Of a DNA stretch of 64,000 nucleotides, positions 1 to 7,998 are shown piece after piece. Every line of letters starts with the position of its first letter. The stretch's first letter is position 1. The stretch comes from CAIWHR01 sp963816925. GTDB taxonomy: Bacteria > Pseudomonadota > Gammaproteobacteria > Burkholderiales > Casimicrobiaceae. Location of the stretch: positions 1 through 64,000 of the forward strand of contig CAWFMY010000028.1 in the NCBI GenBank assembly GCA_963816925.1. Direction: 5' to 3'. A program made the position numbers and the translations under genes. The notes under the pieces are model-generated. The model was not told where the DNA came from. It did no database searches and was given only the letters and a program-made list of their open reading frames with translations.

Positions 1-126
1 AGCAGCGCCGACCATGCGCCGCTCCAGCCGACCCACAAACCCGGCAAGGAGGGCGATCGCAACCGTAGTGATGGCCTGCCATTGCAGGACGACGCGAAAG
101 GGACGGGTGTGGACGGGGGCAAACAC
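1..126 (-). CDS. atpI: Probable ATP synthase protein I, N-terminal part (cut by window edge)
   Basis: Only the first 42 codons are in the window, from a GTG at 126, and the frame is open to base 1. The peptide has a short polar start (VFAPVHTRPFRVVLQW) followed by a hydrophobic segment (ITTVAIALLAGFVG), as expected for the first membrane helix of AtpI, a small accessory membrane protein that helps assemble the F-type ATPase rotor ring. In many betaproteobacteria atpI heads the atp operon just downstream of parB, which is the order seen here. A good minus-strand promoter lies about 70 bases upstream. With so few residues the call rests mostly on gene order. Confidence 0.5.
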   Translation of the reverse strand, partial: MFAPVHTRPFRVVLQWQAITTVAIALLAGFVGRLERRMVGAA

Positions 127-194
127 GGGGTCGCGGCTTTCGGGCGCAGTTGTAAGGGGAGCGCGCCGGGAAACGGGCAGGTGTAAAGCGTGCA

Positions 195-224
195 ATTATA
201 GCGTTTCGGCGCGCTGCGCCGCAA
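195..224 (-). promoter_or_regulatory. Predicted sigma-70 promoter of the atp operon
   Basis: On the minus strand a perfect TATAAT (200-195) follows TTGCGG (224-219) with an 18-base spacer. Transcription would start near 188 and leave a leader of about 60 bases before the GTG of the atpI-like frame. The site lies between the end of the MoaD-like gene and atpI. Confidence 0.55.
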
Positions 225-251
225 CGAAAGACGCGGTCGCCTTGCGGTAGA

Positions 252-524
252 TCAACCGCCCGAAAGCGCCCCGACGATCATGAGCTCCCCCGCCGGCGGC
301 GCGGGCGTCGCGAGGTCCCGCGCGAGCTTGCCGTCGAGAAAGATCTTGATATGCGGCCGGATCGACTGCTGCTCGTCGACGATGCGGAACCGGAGCCCCG
401 GGAACCGGGCATCGAGATCGGCCAGCGCGTCGGCCAGGGTCGGCGCCGGGCCGCGCAGCTCGAGGGCGACCGTCTCGGCGCCGTTCGTATACGAGCGGAG
501 CAATCCAGGGATCCGGACCTGCAT
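252..524 (-). CDS. MoaD/ThiS-family ubiquitin-like sulfur-carrier protein
   Basis: A 90-residue protein with the size and layout of beta-grasp sulfur carriers such as MoaD and ThiS: an N-terminal strand (MQVRIPGLLRSYT), a central helix (LADALADLDARFPGLRFR), and the C-terminal Gly-Gly (GALSGG) that E1-like enzymes adenylate and thiolate. It starts at the ATG at 524, 34 bases after the stop of the beta-propeller gene on the same strand, so the two are probably co-transcribed. No MoaE, ThiG, MoeB/ThiF or other partner enzyme is present in the window, so it is unlikely to be a dedicated molybdopterin or thiamine gene. The target of the carrier is unknown. Confidence 0.75.
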   Translation of the reverse strand: MQVRIPGLLRSYTNGAETVALELRGPAPTLADALADLDARFPGLRFRIVDEQQSIRPHIKIFLDGKLARDLATPAPPAGELMIVGALSGG

Positions 525-558
525 GTCGAATCCGGCGTTCGCCGAGCTCAGGCGGCCC

Positions 559-1707
559 TCAGGCGACCTCGACCGCGTAGATATGCGGCAGGTGGCGGGC
601 GAGGCATTTCCACGTCCGGCCCTCGTCGCGGCTCCCCCATACCTCGCCGCTCGTGGTGCCGAAGTAAACGCCCACCGTCGCCGCCGCGTCTGCCGTCATG
701 GCCTGCCGCTTGACCGTCCACCACGCCTGCGCTTTCGGCAATCCGGTCGCCTGACGCTGCCACGTCTTGCCTCCGTTGACCGAGCGATACGCGGCCGGCT
801 TGCCGCCGGGCGAGACGCGCGGCCACACGCTGGTCCCATCCATCGGAAACACCCACAACGTGTCCGGGTCGCGCGGATGCAGCACCATCGGAAAGCCGAC
901 CGAGCCGACGGACTTCGGCATCGACACGCCGATTTCGGTCCACCGGTCGGCAGGGCGGTCGAGCCGGTAGATGCCGCAGTGGTTCTGATGGTAGAGGCGG
1001 TCGGGCAGCAGCGGATGAATCCGCAGGCAGTGCGGATCGTGGCCGAATTCGGCGTTGGGGTCCGGCATGAAATCGGCGCGCACGCCTTTGTTCAGGGGCC
1101 GCCAGTTGGCCCCGCGATCGGTCGATTCGAAGATGCCGCCGCTCGACATGCCGATATAGAGGTGCTTCGGGTCGCGCGGATCGATCTGGATCGAGTGGAG
1201 CTTCGGTCCGTCGGGCGTGCCGTCCTGGTCGCCACCGCACCATGCCTTGCGGTCCGGGTGCGCGTTGAATCCGGCGACCCCCGACCAGTTCACGCCGCCA
1301 TCGGTCGAGCGGAAGAGCCCTTGCGGCGAGGTTCCCGCGTACCAGACGCCCGGTTCGCTCGCGTGTCCCGGCGCGAGCCAGAACGTGTGGTCGACCGTGC
1401 GTCCGCTGTCCGCCGCGAACGCCGGCGGCGTCGCCGCTTCCTTCCACGTGCGGCCGCGATCGGTCGAGCGGAACACCGTCGGGCCGAGATGCCCCGTTCG
1501 CGCCGCCGCAAGCAGCGTCTTGCCGTCGCGCGGGTCGAGGACGGCATGGTGGACGATGTTGCCGAGGAAATGCGGCCCGTCGAGCTTGAAGTTGCGCCGC
1601 GTCGCGTCGCCGGTGAGCGTCCACAGCCCCTTGCGCGTCGAAAGCAACAATACGGTCTTGCGCGGCGCCTTCGCGGCCGGCGCGTTCCTGCTCTTTCCCG
1701 CTGCCAT
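559..1707 (-). CDS. BNR/Asp-box beta-propeller protein (sialidase/sortilin-like fold)
   Basis: 382 residues from the ATG at 1707, which has a G-rich ribosome site (GGGGGGA) just upstream. Five Asp-box motifs (S-x-D-x-G-x-T/N-W type) are visible: FRSTDRGRTW near residue 80, FRSTDGGVNW near 140, FESTDRGANW near 195, YRSVNGGKTW near 320 and WGSRDEGRTW near 360. They mark blades of a beta-propeller of the kind found in sialidases, sortilin/Vps10 and photosystem II assembly factors. There is no signal peptide and no obvious sialidase arginine triad, so the protein is probably cytosolic and its activity is unknown. It shares an operon with the ubiquitin-like carrier immediately downstream. Reading frames further upstream are not needed to explain it. 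Confidence 0.75.
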   Translation of the reverse strand: MAAGKSRNAPAAKAPRKTVLLLSTRKGLWTLTGDATRRNFKLDGPHFLGNIVHHAVLDPRDGKTLLAAARTGHLGPTVFRSTDRGRTWKEAATPPAFAADSGRTVDHTFWLAPGHASEPGVWYAGTSPQGLFRSTDGGVNWSGVAGFNAHPDRKAWCGGDQDGTPDGPKLHSIQIDPRDPKHLYIGMSSGGIFESTDRGANWRPLNKGVRADFMPDPNAEFGHDPHCLRIHPLLPDRLYHQNHCGIYRLDRPADRWTEIGVSMPKSVGSVGFPMVLHPRDPDTLWVFPMDGTSVWPRVSPGGKPAAYRSVNGGKTWQRQATGLPKAQAWWTVKRQAMTADAAATVGVYFGTTSGEVWGSRDEGRTWKCLARHLPHIYAVEVA

Positions 1708-1905
1708 GGTGGTCCCCCCGTTCCTGCGAGCCGCGTAAGCTACCGCGAGTGCGTCGTCGCCGCAAGACGTCTGGATTTCGTTGCCGCTCGCGCCTCGGCC
1801 TCCGCAGCCGCTATACCCTGAGTCGACGCGGGGTTGAATTCGGCGGCGAACGCTGCGATTCTTCCGGTTCACCGCGTCCACCCCCTCCCACCGCAAGGAG
1901 CTCCA

Positions 1906-2412
1906 ATGACGATCAAGGTTGGCGACACGCTGCCCGCGGGCACGCTGTCCGAATTCATCGAAGTGGAAGGCAACGGCTGCACCATCGGGCCGAACGAGTT
2001 CAAGGTCGGCGACATCGTCAAAGGCAGGAAGGTCGTGATCTTCGGGCTGCCCGGCGCGTTCACGCCGACGTGCTCGGCGAAGCACGTGCCGGGTTACGTG
2101 CAAAAGCGTGACCAGTTGAAGGCGAAGGGCGTCGACGACGTCCTGTGCATGTCGGTCAACGATGCGTTCGTGATGGGCGCGTGGGGCCGCGACCAGAAAT
2201 CCGGCGGCAAAGTGCGGATGATGGGGGACGGGAGCGCCGCCTACACGAAGGCGCTGGGGCTCGAGCTCGACCTCAATGCGCGCGGCATGGGCGTGCGCTG
2301 CCAGCGCTTCTCGATGCTGGTCGACGACGGCGTGGTCAAGACGCTCAACATCGAAGCGCCCGGCAAGTTCGAAGTCTCGGATGCCGACACGATGCTGAAG
2401 CAGCTCGGCTGA
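1906..2412 (+). CDS. Peroxiredoxin (Prx5-like, thiol peroxidase)
   Basis: 168 residues from the ATG at 1906, preceded by AAGGAG. The peroxidatic cysteine lies in PGAFTPTCSAKHVPGY, the typical Prx5/AhpE-type active-site loop; a second cysteine in GVRCQRF could act as resolving residue. The enzyme reduces hydrogen peroxide and organic peroxides in the cytosol using a thiol donor such as glutathione, glutaredoxin or thioredoxin. It is a single gene on the plus strand, divergent from the beta-propeller gene and convergent with parB, and is probably transcribed from the 198-base divergent gap. Confidence 0.9.
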   Translation: MTIKVGDTLPAGTLSEFIEVEGNGCTIGPNEFKVGDIVKGRKVVIFGLPGAFTPTCSAKHVPGYVQKRDQLKAKGVDDVLCMSVNDAFVMGAWGRDQKSGGKVRMMGDGSAAYTKALGLELDLNARGMGVRCQRFSMLVDDGVVKTLNIEAPGKFEVSDADTMLKQLG

Positions 2413-2431
2413 ACACGGCGCACGCGCGATG

Positions 2432-2457
2432 AAGACGGCGGCCGCGGCCGCCGTCTT
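2432..2457. terminator. Perfect 26-base palindrome between convergent prx and parB
   Basis: The arms AAGACGGCGGCCG and their exact complement meet without a loop. The site sits 20 bases after the peroxiredoxin stop and 33 bases before the parB stop. Neither strand has a T run after it, so it is only terminator-like; it may also block read-through as RNA hairpins from both sides. Confidence 0.4.
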
Positions 2458-2489
2458 GGGGGCCGTATTCCGTGTTGTTCGCGAACGAC

Positions 2490-3341
2490 TCAGCGCAGCT
2501 TGGCCAGAATGCCGTCCAGCTGGTCGAGGCTCGAATACGAAATGACGACGCGACCGCTGCCGTCCTGCTTCGGCTCGATCGCGACTTTCGCGCCGAGTGT
2601 TTCGGCCAGTGTCTCCGCGAGCCGCGCGACATCGGGATCCGCGGGGCGCGCGCCGCGCTTCGCCCGCGCCGTGGCCGGATGCGCGAGATGGTGGACGAGC
2701 CGTTCGGTCTCGCGCACCGAGAGTCCCTGCGCGACGACACGCGCGGCCGCACCGGTTTGCGCCCCCGCCGCAAGGCCCAGCAGTGCGCGCGCGTGCCCCA
2801 TGTCGAGCTTTCCTGCCATCAGGTATTCCTGCACCGGCTTCGCGAGCTCGCGCAGGCGCAGCAGGTTGGTCACCGCGCTCCGCGAACGTCCGATGGCCTT
2901 GGCGACAGCGTCATGCGTCAGGCCGAATTCGTCGATCAGGCGGGCGAGGCCGTTCGCCTGCTCGAGCGGGTTCAGGTCCTCGCGCTGGATGTTCTCGATG
3001 AGCCCGATCGCCAGCGCGGAGGCGTCGGGAACCGACTTCACGAGCGCCGGCACTTCCTTCAACCCGGCGCGCTGCGCCGCCCGCCATCGCCGCTCGCCGG
3101 CGACGATCTCGAAGCGGCCGCCTTCCACGGGGCGCACGAGCACCGGCTGCATGATCCCGTGCTCCTTGATCGATTGCGCGAGCTCGTCGAGCGAGGCCTC
3201 GTCCATGCGCGTGCGCGGCTGATACTTGCCGGGGCGCAGGCGGTCGACCGCAATCGTTTGCAGCGATTCCTTGGCGGTGGTGTCGTCGCCGCCGGATAGA
3301 AGCGCGTCGAGCCCGCGGCCAAGGCCCTTCGGTCGGATCAT
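2490..3341 (-). CDS. parB: Chromosome-partitioning protein ParB
   Basis: 283 residues. The short conserved start (MIRPKGLGRGLDALLSG) is followed by the ParB/Spo0J domain with the nucleotide-binding motif GERRWRAA and the I-Q-R-E-D-L-N-P-L-E-Q box, then the helix-turn-helix region (AVAKAIGRSRSAVTNLLRL) and a C-terminal dimerisation region ending in LDGILAKLR. ParB loads on parS as a CTP-dependent clamp and spreads to form the origin partition complex. Two parS-like sites lie at 6907-6949, upstream of this same operon. parB starts 30 bases after parA. Confidence 0.97.
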   Translation of the reverse strand: MIRPKGLGRGLDALLSGGDDTTAKESLQTIAVDRLRPGKYQPRTRMDEASLDELAQSIKEHGIMQPVLVRPVEGGRFEIVAGERRWRAAQRAGLKEVPALVKSVPDASALAIGLIENIQREDLNPLEQANGLARLIDEFGLTHDAVAKAIGRSRSAVTNLLRLRELAKPVQEYLMAGKLDMGHARALLGLAAGAQTGAAARVVAQGLSVRETERLVHHLAHPATARAKRGARPADPDVARLAETLAETLGAKVAIEPKQDGSGRVVISYSSLDQLDGILAKLR

Positions 3342-3371
3342 CGTCGTGGCCTCGTTGCCATCGGCGGCACG

Positions 3372-4202
3372 TCAGGCGGCGGCCGGCGTGTCGGCCACGG
3401 CATCGGTCTCCATCCGCCGCAGGATCTCGCCCGCGAGCGCGAGATACGCGAGCGCGCCCTTGGAATTGCGGTCGAGATGCAGCGCCGGAATGCCGTGCGA
3501 CGGCGCTTCGGCGAGCCGCACGTTGCGCGGCACGATCGTGCGGTAGAGCTTGTCGCCGAAATGTTTTTCGAGCTCGGCCGCGACATTTTGCGCAAGCGTG
3601 TTGCGCGGGTCGTACATCGTGCGCAACAGGCCCTCGATCTCGAGCGCGGGATTGAGATGCGCCCGCACCTTCTTGATCGTCTGCACGAGGTCGGAGAGCC
3701 CCTCGAGCGCGTAGTACTCGCACTGCATCGGGATCAGCACGGAATCCGCGGCGCAGAGGCCGTTCAACGTGAGGAGCGACAGCGACGGCGGGCAGTCGAG
3801 CAGGATGAAATCGTAGTCGGGCGCCACTTCGCTGATCGCGGTGCGCATCTGCCGCAGCGCCTCGGCGAGCGCGTCCTTCAGCCGCATCTCGCGCTCCGGC
3901 AGCTCGACCAGCTCGATCTCGGCGCCGGCGAGCTCGCGATTCGCGGGCACGAGATCGAAGCCGCCGATCGGCGAATGCACGCGCACGTCGGCGATCTTGC
4001 GTTCGCCGAGCAGCACCTGGTACACGGTCGCTTCGAGCGCGCGCTTGTCGACCCCCGCGCCCGTCGTCGCGTTGCCCTGCGGGTCGAGGTCGACCAGCAG
4101 CACGCGCCGCTTCATGGCGGCAAGGCTCGCCGCGAGGTTGACCGCGGTGGTCGTCTTGCCGACGCCGCCCTTCTGGTTGGCGACCGCGATGATGCGCGTC
4201 AC
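3372..4202 (-). CDS. parA: Chromosome-partitioning ATPase ParA (Soj)
   Basis: 276 residues from the GTG at 4202. The deviant Walker A motif KGGVGKTTT is at residues 9-17, followed by DLDPQGNATTG and the Walker B stretch FILLDCPPSLSLLT. It is the ATPase that uses the nucleoid to position ParB-parS complexes and so segregates the origin. The GTG start overlaps the TGA of rsmG by four bases (GTGA), which argues for translational coupling and for this start over longer options. The C-terminus ends in an alanine-rich tail. Confidence 0.96.
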   Translation of the reverse strand: MTRIIAVANQKGGVGKTTTAVNLAASLAAMKRRVLLVDLDPQGNATTGAGVDKRALEATVYQVLLGERKIADVRVHSPIGGFDLVPANRELAGAEIELVELPEREMRLKDALAEALRQMRTAISEVAPDYDFILLDCPPSLSLLTLNGLCAADSVLIPMQCEYYALEGLSDLVQTIKKVRAHLNPALEIEGLLRTMYDPRNTLAQNVAAELEKHFGDKLYRTIVPRNVRLAEAPSHGIPALHLDRNSKGALAYLALAGEILRRMETDAVADTPAAA

Positions 4203-4861
4203 GCGTCGCCCTCCGCTGCGGCAAGCGGCGCCATCACGACGAGATGCCGCTGCGCATCGAGGCCGGGCACCACGAGCGCCGACGTGGCGATCACACGCAC
4301 GCTCTCCGGCAGTTGCGCGATTTCCTCGTCCGGGTGCACGCCCTTCATCGCGAAGAGGCGCCCACCGGGCGAGAGATGCCGCGCGCTCGTTTGCGCGAAT
4401 GCCGCGAGATCGGAGAAGGCGCGCGAAATGACGACGTCGAACGCCGCCGCCGGCGCATAGTCCTCCACCCGCGACGTCACCACCTCGACGTTGGCCAGCG
4501 CGAGCTCGATCGCGACCTGTTGCAGGAACGCGCCCTTCTTGTGATTGCTGTCGAGCAGGACGACGGTCCAGCCCGGCCGGGCGATCGCGAGCGGCAGCCC
4601 CGGCACGCCGCCGCCGCTGCCGACGTCGAGCACGCGCAGGCGCTCCGTGCCGGGCAGGTGCGGCAACACGGTGAGCGCATCGAGCACGTGGTGCGTGACC
4701 ATCTGCTCCGGATCGCGGATCGCGGTCAGGTTGTACGTGCGATTCCATTTTGCAAGCAGCGTGAGATAACGATCGAGCTTGTCGCGCGCCGCGCCCGGCA
4801 ATGCAATGCCGCTCGCCGCGAGCGCCGCGAGACCTTCGTCGAGATCCATCGCGGCGATCAC
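4199..4861 (-). CDS. rsmG: 16S rRNA (guanine-527-N7) methyltransferase RsmG (GidB)
   Basis: 220 residues. The S-adenosylmethionine motif LDVGSGGGVPGLPLA and the family segments KWNRTYNLTAI and SRAFSDLAAF are present. It methylates N7 of G527 in 16S rRNA; loss of the family member gives low-level streptomycin resistance. It starts at the ATG at 4861, overlapping the mnmG stop by four bases (ATGA), and ends in a GTGA overlap with parA, so mnmG-rsmG-parA-parB reads as one operon. Confidence 0.97.
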   Translation of the reverse strand: MIAAMDLDEGLAALAASGIALPGAARDKLDRYLTLLAKWNRTYNLTAIRDPEQMVTHHVLDALTVLPHLPGTERLRVLDVGSGGGVPGLPLAIARPGWTVVLLDSNHKKGAFLQQVAIELALANVEVVTSRVEDYAPAAAFDVVISRAFSDLAAFAQTSARHLSPGGRLFAMKGVHPDEEIAQLPESVRVIATSALVVPGLDAQRHLVVMAPLAAAEGDA

Positions 4862-6786
4862 GCGGACCGCCGCGCCGTCGATTCCGGCGGATCGGTGCGC
4901 GCACCGAAGCCGCGCTTCAGGTGCACGAGCAGCAGCGAAATCGCCGCCGGCGTGATCCCCGAAATGCGCGCCGCCTGGCCGATCGTCTCGGGCTTGTGCT
5001 GGTTCAACTTCTGCTGCACTTCCGTCGAGAAGCCGCGCACCGTGCGGTAATCGAGGTCGTCCGGCAGCCGCAGGTCTTCCTGCCCGCGATTTCGCTCGAT
5101 CTCGTCACGCTGCCGGTCGATGTAGCCGGAATACTTCGCGGCGATCTCGATCTGCTCGGCGACGATCGCGTCGTCGACCGGCGCGCCGGCCCCCGGCAGC
5201 GTCATGAGGTTGGCGTAGGTCACGCCCGGGCGCCGCATGAGCTCCGCGAGCGTGTAGTCGCGCTCGATCGGCGCGCCGAGCACGCGCATCGCGTCGTGCG
5301 TCGCGACGACGTTGGGATTCACCGACGTCGACTTCATCCGCTCTTGTTCACGTGCGATGGCGTCGCGCTTCCGCGCGAACGCGTCCCACCGCGCGTCGTC
5401 GACCACCCCCAACGCGCGGCCCGCTTCGGTGAGCCGCAGGTCGGCGTTGTCCTCGCGCAGCTGCAGGCGATATTCGGCGCGCGACGTGAACATCCGGTAC
5501 GGCTCCGAAACGCCGCGCGTGATGAGGTCGTCGACCAGCACGCCGAGATAGGCTTCGTCGCGCCGCGGGCACCAGCTCGATTCGCCGCGCACGTGGCGCG
5601 CCGCGTTGATGCCGGCCAGCAATCCCTGCGCCGCCGCTTCCTCGTAGCCCGTCGTGCCGTTGATCTGGCCGGCGAAGAAGAGACCGCGAATCGCCTTGGT
5701 CTCGAGCGAAGCGCGCAGCGCGCGCGGATCGAAATAATCGTACTCGATCGAATAGCCGGGGCGCAGCAGATGTGCGTTCGCGCAGCCCTTCATCGAGCGC
5801 ACGAGCGCCATCTGCACGTCGAATGGCAGCGAGGTCGAGATGCCGTTCGGATAGATCTCGTTCGTCGTCAGGCCCTCGGGCTCGAGGAAGATCTGGTGGC
5901 TCGTGCGCTCGGCGAAGCGCACGACCTTGTCCTCGATGGACGGGCAGTAACGCGGGCCCACGCCTTTGATCACGCCGGTGAACAACGGCGAGCGGTCCAG
6001 CCCGGCGCGGATGATGTCGTGCGTGCGCGCGTTGGTATGCGTGATCCAGCACGGCACTTGCCGCGGATGCATCGCGCGCGCGCCCATGAAGCTCATCACG
6101 GGCGCGGGATCGTCGCCGGGTTGCACCTCGAGTGCGGCGAAATCGATCGTTCGGCCGTCGAGGCGCGGCGGCGTGCCGGTCTTCAACCGCCCTGCCGGAA
6201 GCTGCAATTCGCGCAGGCGCGCGCCCAGTGTTTTTGCCGGCGGATCGCCCGCGCGCCCGGCCTCGTAATGATCGAGCCCGACGTGGATCAGCCCCGACAG
6301 GAACGTGCCGGTCGTCAGCACGACGGCATCCGCTTCGAAACGGATGCCGAGTTGCGTGACGACGCCCGTCACGCGCGCGTCGGCGCCATCGCCCGCGAGC
6401 GTCAAATCGTCGACCGCTTGCTGGAAGAGCGTCAGGTTCGGCGCGTTCTCGAGCCTTGAACGGATCGCCTGCTTGTAGAGCACGCGGTCGGCCTGCGCGC
6501 GGGTCGCACGCACGGCCGGCCCCTTGCTCGAATTGAGGATGCGGAACTGGATGCCGGCCTCGTCGGTGGCGAGCGCCATCGCGCCGCCCAGGGCATCCAG
6601 CTCCTTCACGAGGTGTCCCTTGCCGATCCCGCCGATCGACGGGTTGCACGACATCTGGCCCAGCGTCTCGATGTTGTGGGTGAGGAGAAGCGTCTTGCGC
6701 CCCATCCTCGCGCAAGCGAGCGCGGCCTCGGTGCCGGCATGGCCGCCGCCGACGACGATGACCTCGAAACGCGTTGGGAAGATCAT
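4858..6786 (-). CDS. mnmG: tRNA U34 carboxymethylaminomethyl-modifying enzyme MnmG (GidA)
   Basis: 642 residues, normal for the family. The FAD dinucleotide-binding motif VVGGGHAGTEAA is near the N-terminus, followed by CNPSIGGIGKGHLVKELDALGG and the helical C-terminal domain. With MnmE it forms the complex that adds the carboxymethylaminomethyl group to U34 of several tRNAs. MnmE is encoded in the same window at 11844-13217. mnmG is the first gene of the mnmG-rsmG-parA-parB operon; the promoter must lie in the 6787-7013 gap, together with the parS sites. Confidence 0.98.
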   Translation of the reverse strand: MIFPTRFEVIVVGGGHAGTEAALACARMGRKTLLLTHNIETLGQMSCNPSIGGIGKGHLVKELDALGGAMALATDEAGIQFRILNSSKGPAVRATRAQADRVLYKQAIRSRLENAPNLTLFQQAVDDLTLAGDGADARVTGVVTQLGIRFEADAVVLTTGTFLSGLIHVGLDHYEAGRAGDPPAKTLGARLRELQLPAGRLKTGTPPRLDGRTIDFAALEVQPGDDPAPVMSFMGARAMHPRQVPCWITHTNARTHDIIRAGLDRSPLFTGVIKGVGPRYCPSIEDKVVRFAERTSHQIFLEPEGLTTNEIYPNGISTSLPFDVQMALVRSMKGCANAHLLRPGYSIEYDYFDPRALRASLETKAIRGLFFAGQINGTTGYEEAAAQGLLAGINAARHVRGESSWCPRRDEAYLGVLVDDLITRGVSEPYRMFTSRAEYRLQLREDNADLRLTEAGRALGVVDDARWDAFARKRDAIAREQERMKSTSVNPNVVATHDAMRVLGAPIERDYTLAELMRRPGVTYANLMTLPGAGAPVDDAIVAEQIEIAAKYSGYIDRQRDEIERNRGQEDLRLPDDLDYRTVRGFSTEVQQKLNQHKPETIGQAARISGITPAAISLLLVHLKRGFGARTDPPESTARRSA

Positions 6787-6906
6787 GATTTTATTGCGTA
6801 TTCTCTACGAAACCGGATTGCGGCCACGCCAATAACGGAAGGCGAATGATACGCCATACCAACCGGCCCGGGAACGGCCGGCGACGTCGTCCTGCCGATG
6901 GCACGA

Positions 6907-6922
6907 CGTTTCACGTGGAACA
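6907..6922. promoter_or_regulatory. parS-like centromere site 1
   Basis: CGTTTCACGTGGAACA matches the consensus parS palindrome TGTTTCACGTGAAACA at 14 of 16 positions and keeps the central TTTCACGTG. It lies about 120 bases upstream of mnmG and about 4 kb from parB. It is the expected ParB loading site. Confidence 0.85.
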
Positions 6923-6933
6923 CCCCGACGGGT

Positions 6934-6949
6934 GGTTTCACGTGGAACC
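6934..6949. promoter_or_regulatory. parS-like centromere site 2
   Basis: GGTTTCACGTGGAACC is a second copy 27 bases after the first, sharing the 14-base core GTTTCACGTGGAAC exactly. Both copies carry the same G instead of A on the right arm. The rest of the 227-base gap between mnmG and the kinase gene holds the mnmG promoter region and nothing else I can identify. Confidence 0.82.
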
Positions 6950-7013
6950 AGGCGAAGCAAGGCCCGGCGTTTACAATTCCCGGCGAATCCATCCTCGACG
7001 TTTCCTCCTCCCG

Positions 7014-7922
7014 GTGCCACGAATTCTCTGCCTCGGCATGTCCGCGCTGGACGCGATTTACCGCGTTCCCGCCATCCCAAGTCGGCCGACCAAGATCCTG
7101 GCGACCGACTTTGCGGAATCGGGCGGAGGCATGGCGGCCAACGCCAGCGTCGCGGTCGCGCGGCTGGGCGGACAGTCCCACTATTGGGGCCGCGTCGGCG
7201 ACGACGAACTCGGCACCCGGATCCTGGGCCAACTCGCGACCGAGGGCGTGGACGTGTCGGGCGTGCGCCGGGTTCCCGGCTGCGTTTCGCCCTCGGCCGC
7301 GATCCTGGTGGCCGATGACGGCGAGCGTCTGGTTTGCGCCTACAACGACCCGCATCTCGACCGCGACCCGTCGTGGCTGCCGCTGGGTCGGATTGCAACC
7401 TTCGATGCGGTGCTGGCCGACGTCCGCTGGCCGGAGGGCTCCGCGGCAGTCCTCGGGGCGGCCCGCGCCGCGGGACGCGTCGCCGTGCTCGACGGCGATG
7501 TCGGTCCACCGGAGGTGACGGTCGACCTCGCCGCGCGCGCATCGCATGTGATGTTCTCGGAACCCGGGTTGGCGCTGGTCGCCGGCGCCGGCGCGCCAGG
7601 CGTCGCGCTCGCCAAGTTCGCGGCGGGGCACCCTGGCATCGTTGGCGTGACACTCGGTCCGGACGGATTCCTCTGGCGCGAGGCGGGCGTCGAGCGGCGC
7701 GTCCCCACTTATCCCGTCAAGGCCGTGGACACCCTGGCCGCCGGCGACGTCTGGCACGGCGCCTTCACGCTGGCGCTGGCGGAGGGTGCGGCGATCGAGA
7801 TGGCCGCGCGCTTCGCGAATGCCGCCGGGGCCCTCAAGTGTTCGCGGTTCGGGGGTCGCGATGGCGCACCCACGCGCCCCGACGTTGACCGCCTGATGGC
7901 GTCCGTCCATGCATCTATATGA
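7014..7922 (+). CDS. PfkB/ribokinase-family carbohydrate kinase
   Basis: 302 residues from a GTG at 7014 (VPRILCLGMSALDAIY). The ribokinase-fold markers are present: an N-terminal substrate loop GGGMAANASVAVARLGG, the ADP motif TLGPDGFLWR, and the second PfkB signature DTLAAGDVWHGAF containing the catalytic aspartate. The enzyme phosphorylates a sugar or nucleoside with ATP; the substrate cannot be told from sequence, although resemblance to the ketohexokinase/ribokinase branch is likely. The start is uncertain: no clear ribosome site precedes it, and the ATG at 7038 would remove the first strand. It is isolated on the plus strand, convergent with pckG. Confidence 0.85.
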   Translation: MPRILCLGMSALDAIYRVPAIPSRPTKILATDFAESGGGMAANASVAVARLGGQSHYWGRVGDDELGTRILGQLATEGVDVSGVRRVPGCVSPSAAILVADDGERLVCAYNDPHLDRDPSWLPLGRIATFDAVLADVRWPEGSAAVLGAARAAGRVAVLDGDVGPPEVTVDLAARASHVMFSEPGLALVAGAGAPGVALAKFAAGHPGIVGVTLGPDGFLWREAGVERRVPTYPVKAVDTLAAGDVWHGAFTLALAEGAAIEMAARFANAAGALKCSRFGGRDGAPTRPDVDRLMASVHASI

Positions 7923-7949
7923 ATTAGCTTCGTGCAATCAATATGTTAC

Positions 7950-7977
7950 AAACAAAACGGGCCGGCATGCCGGCCCG
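7950..7977 (-). terminator. Rho-independent terminator of pckG
   Basis: On the minus strand a perfect GC palindrome (CGGGCCGGC and its complement, 7977-7958) is followed by TTTTGTT. It lies just after the pckG stop at 7999 and between the convergent kinase and pckG genes. Confidence 0.8.
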
Positions 7978-7998
7978 CATTCCGTCGGCGCCGGGAGC

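Noticed and set aside
14..250. 78-codon open frame at the left edge, plus strand
   Set aside because: Lies opposite the atpI-like frame and its promoter; no family match.
252..524. Assignment of the small carrier to molybdopterin synthase (MoaD)
   Set aside because: No moaE or other molybdenum cofactor gene is near and the partner gene is a propeller; only family-level naming is supported.
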